The notes beneath the pieces are model-generated. The model saw nothing but the letters and a program-made list of their open reading frames with translations. It was not told the origin of the DNA and did not search any database. From Owenia fusiformis (Eukaryota; Annelida; Polychaeta; Sabellida; Oweniidae), in NCBI GenBank assembly GCA_903813345.2, contig CAIIXF020000011.1, positions 27,210,166 to 27,274,165 of the forward strand: DNA of 64,000 nt. Direction: 5' to 3'. The position numbers were made by a program, and so were the translations under genes. Positions 1 through 11,600 of this stretch are shown here, piece after piece (position 1 is the stretch's first letter; the number at the start of each line of letters is the position of its first letter).

Positions 1-1400
1 TTGGGCATAATTTCGGTAGAAATGTGTATTTTACGACGTTATATGCATGGTTGAATCCAAAAAGTAACGTCATTCAGAAAATTATCATGTGTGCGTAAAA
101 GCATGTGGATATTTCATTTTGAGTAACTGAATTATCAAATTGACATATATATTGTCTTTGGAACATCACCTTTACACAGAATTATTTTCATAATGATTGC
201 TCGTTTTGTTCCATGATAAAATGCAATTTTAGACCTGCAGCTGACTCATATCAAAAATTATTTAGCAATGAGTTCAGGCTCACTGATTTTTAAGATAGAT
301 GAAATGAACAAAAAGGTAAAGGGTTATTTGTGCGGTAAAGCATGTGGATATTAAACTTTCAATAAATGAATTACAATTTTGATGTTTATATGATCTGAAG
401 AACATCACCTTTACACATAATTATTTTTATAATAATTGTTCGATTTCTTTTATGATAAACTGCAATTTTAGACCCGACATGTATTAAAGAAGTATCGGAC
501 AATGTATTAAGGCTCACTGATTTTTAGGATGAATAAAATGAGCAAAAGGAGAAAAGGTCACGTGTGCGTAAAAGCGTGTCAGTATTTGGATTTGAAGAAA
601 TGAATTGAAGTTTTGACATTAATATTATTTGTGAAGCATCACCTTTACATAGAATTATTTTTATAATTTTTGCTTGGTTCCTTCCATGAGAAAATGCAAT
701 TATAGACCTGGCACACGTATCAAGGATGTATATAGCAATTGCGTTTGGTCTCCTTGGTTTTCAAGGTAAATGAAATGAGCAAAACTGGAAAAGGTCATGT
801 GTGCTTAAAAGCGTGTGAGTATTTAATTTTTGATAATTTTTTGACATTTTTGACATTTATTATATCTATGGGGAATCATCTTTACACAGAATTATTTTTT
901 GATTCAAATTTAGTCCCTTCTGTTAGAAAGGCATGGCTAAGATTGGTTCATATGTATAACTGTAATGAGATTTTTATGTTTGAATCGCACAAAAAGAGAT
1001 AATGTCACATTTGCGTGAATGCATGTCAATATCTTATTTTAAAAACTGAATTATGATTTTGACATTTTCATAAGCTTTAAACCATTGCCTTTCCACATAT
1101 TTATTTTCTTAACATGAGAACTTTAAACACGTTCTAAATAAGAAAGGCCAATGTGAGTTGAATTAAAATTAAAAAAATATCAATTATCTGCGCATTTTCG
1201 TTATATTACGTCATACGGGATTTCGTGCTTTAAGTGGGCTGAAGATGAAGAATGGCACGTGTACGAAAACGTTTGTTACCAATTCATCTTTCAAAACACA
1301 TTTTTATTTTTTACATATCTATGATCTATGATATATAACCTATGTAAAGAATTATTTTCAAATTAATTGCTAGGTTAATTCAATAAGCAATTCTGAGGTA
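1..1400. repeat. degenerate tandem array, unit about 235 bp
   Basis: A recurrent block with the core GTGTGCGTAAAAGCRTGT followed about 75 bp later by CATCACCTTTACACA and about 130 bp later by a conserved TGCAATTTTAGACC segment recurs near 90, 330, 562, 798, 1008 and, weaker, 1258. Spacing is about 210-250 bp and copies are strongly diverged with indels, so this is an old tandem array. The 87-codon open frame starting at 739 is merely one repeat copy and is not a gene. The left end runs off the window. Confidence 0.8.
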
Positions 1401-3600
1401 TATTTGAACTTTAATTCCATAGCAGATGTAATTCGGACAAAGGTTTTGTAATTCAAGAATAGATTAAATCAATCAAAATAAATCTTATGATTCAACTGAG
1501 TCGACAATACTTGGTTCAGTTCTTTCATTTTCAATCATACCATGGTCATAGATTAACATAAGTGACCGTTCAAAAACATACCATTTTTGTAGAAAATGAA
1601 AGAAAATCGCGTTATAACGTGTATCGAGTCATTGCCAAGTTTACGTCTTAAATTTGATGTGGTAAACAGCATTCTTCATTAAGTCACACATATAAGTTAA
1701 TGGAAGCAAAAAATCATTTTAAAAATGAAACATATCAATAGATATTTTTAACATTGAAATACTTTTAGAAAGTAAGCTTCTACTAGTAGATTTGCAAGAA
1801 CTAGCTGTTTGGAATTCATCAACTTTTCTCCACAGGATCATTTCGTAGTACAAATGCAGGTCATTCAAAGGAAATGTAGGTTTCAACATCCCCGTCTATG
1901 AATATTGATCTTTTTCAGACAGCAAAGGTAAGTTTAAAACAGAAATACTTCTTACGAATCCAAATTACATATTAAACTTAGAATTGTGATCTACGATCTT
2001 ATGGGTATGTCACAAATTTGATTAGATACATTCGCTCAGCACACCGTTAATTAAACATATAATTAACTTTACAAGCGTAACTATAGGTAACTTCGATTTT
2101 AGCATGTTCAAGTTCTGTAGTCTCGAGAGTCAAACGATTATCATAGTTTATTTGGCCTGCATTTAGAATTGGGAAAACAAAGGCAATGTTTATGTTTTAT
2201 GAACATTCTGATTTGATAGCAAACTTTATTTTTGAGTGTATTAAATCAAATAAAGCTTATTGCGTCGGGACCTGTACGTTCGCCCAATTAAAGGCAAATG
2301 TGCCGTCAATTAAAGAAACATGCACAGTGGTACACCGTTTTTGGAAAACATAACACTGATAATAGAAATTCATCAATTGTTATGAAATTTGCACCATCAT
2401 TAAAAGGAATCTCGAATTTCATGATGACAAAATATTGGATAAATATGACAAGAAATAAAAATTTGTTACATTTTTTCCCAAAAAGTTGTAAAATAAAAAA
2501 AAACTAAAAAAATAATATTTTCACGACAAAAAAAATAGTTCAACTGTTTTGATTCTACATGACGTTTTCAAAGAGTAGAGAGCTAGATTCAAACCACCGT
2601 TCCTGCAAGTTTCAAATGAAAATATTAAAAACTGCGCGAGTAAGAGGACCGCAACTTTTTATGTCTACACTGACAAAAACTTGAATTCCCGTTGTAAAGA
2701 TATAGTCCCACGCGGAAGTGCACGTCATAAAGCTGATGGGTTAAGGCAATGTGCCGTCCAACTGGATAAAGATTTGTGATATCACATAATGGGATAAATG
2801 ATATAGACAGCCTGAATTTTGGAATGTGTGTATATTGTTTAAAGTCTAAGCACCGGACAAAATGTTAATCATCCCAACGAACGAAGTTCAGTTGGGATAT
2901 AGTAAAGCCCTTCGTCCGAAAGGCAATTTAGTATCGTTTTTCTGATTCGGGTCTCTTATAATTCAAAATAGCCGCCTAATTTGGGATTTCGCAATTAATT
3001 TCTGATCTGTTAAAAGTATGGCTACATTATACTGAAATTGAAGGAATTTCAGAGTAGATCACAATTATGGTATTGTTTTTCTGATTTGTGCCTCAGACAA
3101 TTCAATATTACATTGTGAATGTACAGATTCATGATTTATATAGTGTTCATTGGGATTTGCTACTCCGTGGAATTGCTGTTTTCTAATTGTCGCTTGCCTT
3201 GAACTAATGCTGAAGGTCTATGGTTATTTTTGCTGTTTCTCTTGTGTCAAAGGACTCTCAAGAACTCGGGATTTATTTGAAAAAGATATTCAGCATATTT
3301 GTTGAAGATTCTGAAATATAATTGTCGGAGATATACCACGAGTGATACCTTAGATTAAGGACGATATAAAGATACAGTAGCGTAGTTTATACAAAGAAGA
3401 TGTAGAGACTCGTTACACTGTCTTCTTTCTATAATTCATTCTATGACACAAAGCCTATAGGAGTGAAGCGTGCGACGTTTACATTCAAGGTTAGAATTCA
3501 CTGGGGATCACCGTGTATATTTGTAATATGCCAAGGAATAACCAGTTGGGTAAACAGAAGGGGACAATTATGATGGGGACAGTTGGACAGTAAATCTTGA
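1401..3600. other. non-coding AT-rich stretch, nothing recognised
   Basis: I see no frame resembling a known protein, no splice-framed exon and no clear repeat here. The longest frame (2298-2507) is low-complexity, Asn/Lys-rich and unsupported. Confidence 0.5.
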
Positions 3601-5596
3601 ACCAACACCTCGTCACCCACAGGCATTACATACAACACAAACAGCACATATTTTAATAATCATGTATTTATCTATACAACTTGCAAGGTATTGCATACAA
3701 CAAAGCTTCAATAGTACATTTGCATTAGTTCATTTACAATTATGAGACATATTCCTTTCACAGTATTGCACATATCGGTTAATCAGAACTTTCACCATCA
3801 ACTAACATTTAGTTTAGATCATAGAAAACAGACTGATAGCTTTGATTTCCATGGAGATTATAAAATATTTTAAGACCTCCATGGAAACCACCACACTCTT
3901 CTACTATAATTGCAACCTGAACTTGATGTCTACTGTATGCATAGACCCTGAATGGTTGGACTCGTGTATATTGTGCCAGTCAAAAGCTCAATTTAGCACT
4001 TAACCGAAACACTGTATTTTGTGCATATTTACCAAACATAAGTGTTATCAACTGCCACTACTTCTAAACATTACTGTACCTATCACTACCTGTCACAATA
4101 ATGTCAAGAGACCAAGACTCTTCCCAGTACACTTCATAGAGGAACTAAAGGTGCTTGGGTTATAAGCCCTCCTGTGGCATTTGAGAAAAATACATAACGT
4201 ACCATAAAGGATGTTGAACATCTTGAATTATATTTCAAACCATCACCAAAATATTGATATCAATAGAGAAACAGTAATTATTTCCAATTATTCTTGGAAC
4301 AAACTATTTGAGACATTCCAATGCTCTTTCAGGGGGAGGTTGGTGGAACAGCTTAAAAGCAATCTCCCGTAAGCATGTGAAAATAATTAATGTTTTCCAC
4401 TGGTATCTTAAAACCAAAATAAAACTAAAAAGAATATTTGCATTTTCTTAATGCAAAACAAACATTGGCCCATGGTTCTCTGGTCCTGCAGCTGCAACCA
4501 ATCAGACTGCCACACTCCACAATGAAACAATGTTATTCGCTATGAGATGTACATTTTGGTACATGAACATTTTGGTAATGTAATATTCTTATTAACAGGA
4601 AGTTGTTTAGTTTGATTCATTCAGTATGACGATAATATGATAACAATTACATAACATTACATTCTACATATAAAATAAAGAACATAAATAAAAAATAAAA
4701 AAGCTGAGTTTTGACTGACAATGGTTTTAAATAACTTGATAAATGGTTAAAAAACTATACATTGTAAAATTTGAAAATATTTGGTTTAGCCTATTTCAAA
4801 CTTGTGTTGTCAAAGCGTTTACAAGAAACTGTGACAAATCTCACTCGACACTTAGCTAGAAACAACCAAGAATTCATACATACTCCAGAAATGAATATAT
4901 TCATTTGCTCTGTTGTATCAAAAACAAAATGTATGTATAAATTCAAAGTTCAGTTTTGTTCAGTTCATGAATCAAATGACCACATTTTTAAATAATTTCA
5001 ATTGAAACAGTCAATTTCAATTGAAACAATCAATTTTACCCTTTAAATATGTTAATGGAAGACTTAAATCAGTAAAGATTATCAGGTATTCTTTAAGTGT
5101 CGAATTAGGGACTTGCTACAGTTCCAAAGCTTTTGCCATACTTGTGTTGTTTTTGTTTCCATACTTGTGTTGTCATAGCGATAAAAAATTATTTAACCAT
5201 ACTTGTGTTGTTGTTTTATTTTAATTGATATAAATTATTACCATACTCGTGTTGTCTGTTTTTCCATACTCATGTTTTCATATATAGTTCAACTGTGGCC
5301 ACCAGAATGACTGTGAGATCATAGTATCTGAGAGAACCTGTAACCACATCTGAGGATCATTCTGTTACCCACAGTCGACACTAGTAATTTGTTATAAACC
5401 TATGCCATACTTTTGTTATCATTTACAGCATTACATGCTTTATTAGTGTGGATTCATTCCAAATTATTGTTTCCAGTTTTTCACAGGATTTTAATGTTCA
5501 GATATTCCTGTACACAGTTTTAAGGTTTTGTTTCCAATAAAGTTTGAATTCTAGATATAACTTGTGTTGTCTCATCATGGTTGTCATGGCAGCATC
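3601..5596 (-). other. 3' flank and probable 3' UTR of SND1
   Basis: This lies directly downstream of the SND1 stop codon. On the minus strand an AATAAA hexamer (plus-strand TTTATT at 5439-5444) lies about 155 nt after the stop and another at 5215-5220, so the mRNA could end near either. No coding potential was recognised. A 19-bp tandem pair built on the palindrome TTTCAATTGAAA occurs at 4994-5031. Confidence 0.45.
4798..5575 (-). repeat. scattered short repeat ACAACACAAGTATGG
   Basis: On the plus strand the 15-mer CCATACTTGTGTTGT, or a close variant, occurs near 5137, 5159, 5194, 5241 and 5263, with shorter matches near 4800, 5404 and 5561. All are in the same orientation, within the likely SND1 3' UTR. 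They are irregularly spaced, so this is not a clean tandem repeat. Confidence 0.6.
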
Positions 5597-5668
5597 TTAT
5601 GTTGTCTTCTTGTAGCCAAACTCTGCAGCCTCATCTTCACGGAAGTCACCATAGCGCCACAAGTTGAG
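5597..5668 (-). CDS. SND1: SND1 coding exon 19 and stop
   Basis: Residues 884-906 and TAA (5597-5599): [12 protein letters not shown] then EFGYKK, matching the family C-terminus; acceptor TTTTAG. Confidence 0.96.
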   Translation of the reverse strand, partial: LNLWRYGDFREDEAAEFGYKKTT

Positions 5669-8600
5669 CTAAAACAGATCAATTACATTTATGAAAACAG
5701 ACAAACGTAAATCCAAACACACAATATACTGGATTTGTACTTGTAGGTCACTAAGTACAAAGCTTCCTAAATAGCTTATGAATGTCAGATGGCTCTGAAA
5801 TATTTCAGACACATACTTGAACTTTGTAAGACGAGGGAGTATCCCCAGAATTCAGAGATGAATATCCATGTAAAGTTGAACCTCTAAAAATTCATCTCTA
5901 CATGGCCATTAAATTCTGGAGTATTTCATCCACTTCGCCATGTATTTGAATGTCAACTCTGTAGGCATGCATAATATCATTCTACTTTGTATATGTGACA
6001 CGCTGGTTTCCCCAGCATTGAAGCAATCAGGGGATGCCCTCATTAATTTTGATATAATTATATCATAAATACATTTGAATTATGCACCACATTCATATCT
6101 GAAACCATGAATCAAAACCTTAATGAAACTCCTATTAAAATGACTTTTTGAAATTAAAAAAAAGTTTCACACATATTTTATTAACATTTGGAAAGACTAC
6201 AACATGTGTTTTAAACTTTTGCTGGGGCCTTTAACGTACCCTTTCTGCCTTGGCTTTATCTTGTGCCTTCCTGTAATCAGAGACCATCTTGGCAAATCTC
6301 TTCTCTCTACGTGCTTCGAGGATCAGGAGACCTTCTGCTATGAGGCTCTTTGCGACATCTTCCTGGGAGTCTGCATACTGCAGACTGACAGCATCAGGGG
6401 TGCCTCTGTACTCTATGTTCAGCTGGAGGGTCTTGTTCAGGATGTCATTATAGAGAGCATCTATGGCATCATTCTTAGCCTCACCCTGAATATGATTAAC
6501 ATTTGGCATATATATTGGCTATTTCTATTTAGATTTAATCTTTAATTCTAATGCAGTTCATTAATCCAGGTTTAATCTCTATAATATCTGTTTTTAAAAC
6601 CAATTTTATTGAAAACTAATATTTGATGTTTTGGGCATTCAGCATCTGAAGCCACGTGGAAATATGTAAAATTCAAATTTCATTGTTTCAGTTCCTACCA
6701 TGCGATTGGTCAAACATTGGCAATGTTATGTAAAATAGAAAAGTAAGAGATATAATTTGTCTGTCATGTACATCAAATGTATGCGCAATAATAACATCTA
6801 GGGATACATTTGAAATAAATGAGAAGAACAACAGCAATGTATCAGAAAACAATATAAGAACAGCATGAAACTCACATCTTCAGGAACAGAGACACAAGCC
6901 AAGGAATATTCTTGTGCTTGAGCAGGGAGGCTGTGGAAGGTAGGGGGCAGAACAGCCAAACTAGCAGATCCAGTAATCTCCCTCTGAAAGTGCATTTTTA
7001 TGTTTAAAATGTATTTCATTTAAAAGAATATAATAGCAACTAGAAAATGCTACAATTTAAAGAAATTGAAGAAAGAAGTATGTTCAATTTTTTATAAGAG
7101 AAAATCATGGAACTTGATGATAAAAAAGAGAAAGTGTACTTACATTACCAAAGTCAATGTACAAGACGTGAACTTTATTTTGGCCCTCAACTTTTGTAAC
7201 CTTAGCTCTGTACCATTCACCATCAGTGAACTTGGCGGCACAGAGGTCTCCCTTCTTTGGGATGTAAGAGCCAGGGAGTGGTGGATTGTCAGATAGCTCT
7301 TGACGGAGCTGCTCCATCATCTTCTCTACTTGTGGGCCTATAAAAGAAGAGACACATTTCGGGATATGGAATATTTCACTTGAATCATAACTATGTGGAT
7401 TTACTATTATATGGAACAGCACAATCTAATATTTTTCCCAGTTGGTTTAAAAAGCACTCTGAAAGACTGTATAAAATACATTGTTTGAGGAGCAAGGGCT
7501 GATCTACTAGTCATTTTAGTTCGAGATGAGCTGATGCTATCATTAGGTATTGGAAAATACCATTGCAACTGGTCAGTAATGACAAGATGGCCAGGTACGA
7601 TAATATAGATGTTGCCTTGTTGAGGAAAGAAGTAGGACTAAGCACTGGACTATGGATTCAAAATCAGGCCACTTAACCTCAGAAAGACAGTTCTAACATA
7701 GAAAACCCATAAGTCAATAAAAGAGTATACAAAGTCAATTGTGACGCACCATTGTCTACGCTCTGTGCGAAGAAATGCAAATCTTCAGTGACTTCAGTGA
7801 CAACAACATTCTGGTAGTTGACCTTTCTCTCTGTGGGTTCTTCCTTCACCTCAACCTCTACACTCTCCTTGAAATCCTTCCAGATCTGAAGGCAACAATT
7901 AGTATATACAAATTACAACCATGGCGCTTATCACAGTTTAATGGCTTAATCACCAAGTTGGTGTAAAACATGACTTAATTGTTTGATTCAGTATCGAATG
8001 GATTAGCAATTTGTTTATTTGTCAATGTTATAATGTCACAATATCAAGGTTTACATTATTTCTGGCATATTATAAACTAGAAATCGGCAGCTCCACAGAG
8101 TAGGAAATCCTAACGGAAAGTTTTCACTAATCTCTATATATGTCCATATGTTGTATTTACCATCTACTCTACCCATTGTTTACAGAGTATTTAAAAAACA
8201 GAAATCACACATTAGGTGGCCATTTTGAATTTCCTGAGGCACAAATTATAAAATAATTCTTCCTTGATATTAAAGAGAGAATCAGATCTAGCGAGTAGCC
8301 CAACAAAAAATTGTTTCAATTTTAGAATATTTCTGGCTCATGTCATTCCTTTTCATGTCTATTTTCTTAAAATTATCAAAGGACATACTTTATTTCAGGA
8401 AAACTAAAGATATTTACAATAACGTATTATTTTTCTATAAGTATGGTTATTCTTATTATTTGGGAGAATTTAAACATTTTTCACTCATTTTTGCACTTTG
8501 AATCCATTATAACTTCACCAATTTATAACATAGCGTGAATCTTTTGGGAGATATTGTATTTGAAATTGTAAGGAATAGAATGGTAGGTCAATTGTACACA

Positions 8601-11600
8601 TTGCTTGTAATTTTTTCACCCCCATAGATCTGATTCTGCCTTTAATGACACTTACATTTTTCTTCTTAGTCTTGGCTTGTTCCTCTGCCACTTGGAGTGC
8701 CCTGTAGTAGTTGGTTCTCTCTGCAGTGAAGTGCATCTTTGACAGTCCAGCCTCTACCAAAGCAACAGACATGTTGACGCCATCAACATAGCTGAAATAT
8801 GAATACAATTTTGAAAAACATTGGAAACTTGACATATTTCCAAATTATGTTATTTCAAAGTATGACACCATCATTGTCATGGCTACAATAGTGACTTCTA
8901 TAATCTCTTGGTTTAAAAACATCTCAAAAAGTCTCCCCATCTTCCTGCTCTATGACTAGCCACTAACAGCCATACATATTATCCCACCTTAATTCTAGTA
9001 AAGCTACTTTCAGCCATACATATTTTCCCACCTTAATTCTAGTACAGCTAAATACAGCCATCCAATCTTCCCACTTTAATTCTAGTAAAGCTACTTACAG
9101 CCATCCAATCTTCCCACCTTTATTCTAGTAAAGCTACTTACAGCCATCCAATCTTCCCTCCTTAATTCAAGTTAAGCTACTTACAGCCATCCAATCTTCC
9201 CTCCTTAATTCAAGTTAAGCTACTTACAGCCATCCAATCTTCCAACCTTAATTCTAGTTAAGCTACTTACAGCCATCCAATCTTCCCTCCTTAATTCAAG
9301 TTAAGCTACTTACAGCCATCCAATCTTCCAACCTTAATTCTAGTAAAGCTTCACTTACAACCACCCAATCTTCCCACCTTAATTCTAGTTAAGCTACTTA
9401 CAGCCATCCAATCTTCCCTCCTTAATTCAAGTTAAGCTACTTACAGCCATCCAATCTTCCCACCTTTATTCTAGTAAAGCTACTTACAGCCATCAAATAT
9501 TCCCACCTTAATTCTAGTAAAGCTACTTACAGCCATCCAATCTTCCCACCTTAATTCTAGTTAAGCTACTTACAGCCATCCTATCTTCCCACCTTAATTC
9601 TAGTAAAGCTACTCACAGCCATCCTATCTTCGCGCCTTAATTCTAGTAGAGCTACACTTACAGCCACCCAATCTTCCCATCTTAATTCTAGTAAAGCTAC
9701 TTACAGCCATCCAATCTTCCAACCTTAATTCTAGTAGAGCTTCACTTACAACCACCCAATCTTCCCACTTTAATTCTAGTTAAGCTACTTACAGCCATCC
9801 AATGTTTCCACCTTAATTCTAGTCAAGCTACTTACAGCCATCCAATGAAGTTGCCTCCTTTATCAGTGGCCTCCACCTCAACTTCTACTTCTCTTTGAAG
9901 ACACATCTCCTTGGTCAGCTGGAGGGCCTCCTCCCCATAGGCATCTCCTGGGATGATACCTCCCTGACCCCCAGGCACAGGACGGGGACCACGAGGACAT
10001 TCGATACCTGGAAAATACAGAAGAAATAAACTGTTAGAGACACCTTATTTTCTTTAAAATAAAAACAAGGAACATGACATAAACATAATCACATAACATC
10101 AAAATCACCAAACAATCACCCAAAAGTTATTAAACTATAGAACTTGATACTCTCGAGCATGTGTACCAAAATACAAAATAGTGAAAGCATATTAAAATGT
10201 CCATAAGTAAACTGAAATGAATAACACTAAAACTAAAAAATACCAACATTGCAAAGACCTTGTGCAATATTTCTTATCAAAACACTGCAATATTTATTGT
10301 ACTAGTTAACCTCAATGTCAAATATCTCTTACATTGCATTATCAGAGAGTATATGATGTTCTATGTCCAGTGTGCACTTAATAACCTTCAAATCATGATA
10401 ATGACCACTTTATCCATCATATTTAAAGTACATGTACTTTTCTACATCTTAAAACATTAATAATTTGTTCCATCGGGAACCCAAATTATTTTTTTTCAGA
10501 AAATAAAATCCAGATTATAAGGGCAACACTGACATGATTTTTGAAATGCTGTTCTTTTATACCCATTTGGCTCCACATTTCTCCCAAATATTCAAGATGA
10601 TTTTTATAAAATTTTACACTAGAAAAAAGTGATAAATAATTGTCTCCTGTCTACAAAAATCGCATTATCATTTGCCAAGACACCAACAAACTATTAATGC
10701 AAATTTATTTACGTTTTTTACTGTAACTTCAAAAAAGAAATTTTTGTACCAAAATTAAAGTATACGAATAGAAAAAACTTTATTCAAAATCACCTGATAG
10801 AGACCATGCAGGTGGGAATTTAAAGGATATGAACTTTAGATCCAAAGTCAATGACACTATGTTCAATATAAATATATCACACTGATAAAAAATTAATTTA
10901 CTCATTTATTAAGCTCAAGTACAACATAAGATAACACATTAACATTGCACCATACTGTACATATACAGCAAAATTTGAGCTAACATTTTTGGTGAATAAA
11001 AATTTCAATTGAGACGTTCAATCATGGGAGACAATAGAGAAGATCCAAAGACTTTAGAAAATGGTAATTTGGATATGAAAAATGTGAACGTAAAACTTGA
11101 TGACTTGAATGGTGAAATCCCAGTAAAACCTGGGCTCCCATCTGTAGATATTTCAACGATTGATCAACAGCTGAAAGATGATGTTAAAGACACTGAATCC
11201 AATCCTCCTGTTGATGAATCTGGTGCTGAGGAGAATCATTTCACAAAAGGCGCAATGTATTTAAACATGGCTATCCTATCGATAGGAATGATGTGTACCT
11301 TCATACCGTTCATGGCTCTCCAGAACCTCCAGAGCACATTGAATAGCCACCAGGGGGGAATAGGACGTGTCGTTCTGAGTGTTGGATATTTCTGTACAAT
11401 ATTTTCAACAGCCCTAGCACCATTACAGATTCGTATTTTGGGCAATAAAGGAGTACTAGTCGCCAGTGCATTTGGAACAATGTTATACACAGCATCCAAT
11501 TTCTTCCCATATTACTATGTTATGATCCCCGTCATACTGTTAACAGGCTTCCTGGGAGCTGGGGGCTTCCTAATCAAAGATATCTATGCAACTACATTTG

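Noticed and set aside
6204-6545. 113-codon plus-strand frame
   Set aside because: Antisense shadow of SND1 exon 18, whose minus-strand frame matches the family throughout.
8960-9840. CRISPR-like regular array
   Set aside because: Units are contiguous without unique spacers, in a metazoan intron; it is an ordinary tandem repeat whose unit includes a splice donor.
11009-11023. Upstream TTG start for the UNC93A-like protein
   Set aside because: Eukaryotic initiation at the ATG at 11024 is far more likely; the extra five codons have no support.
11236-11510. Two minus-strand frames of 66-87 codons
   Set aside because: Antisense shadows of UNC93A-like exon 1.
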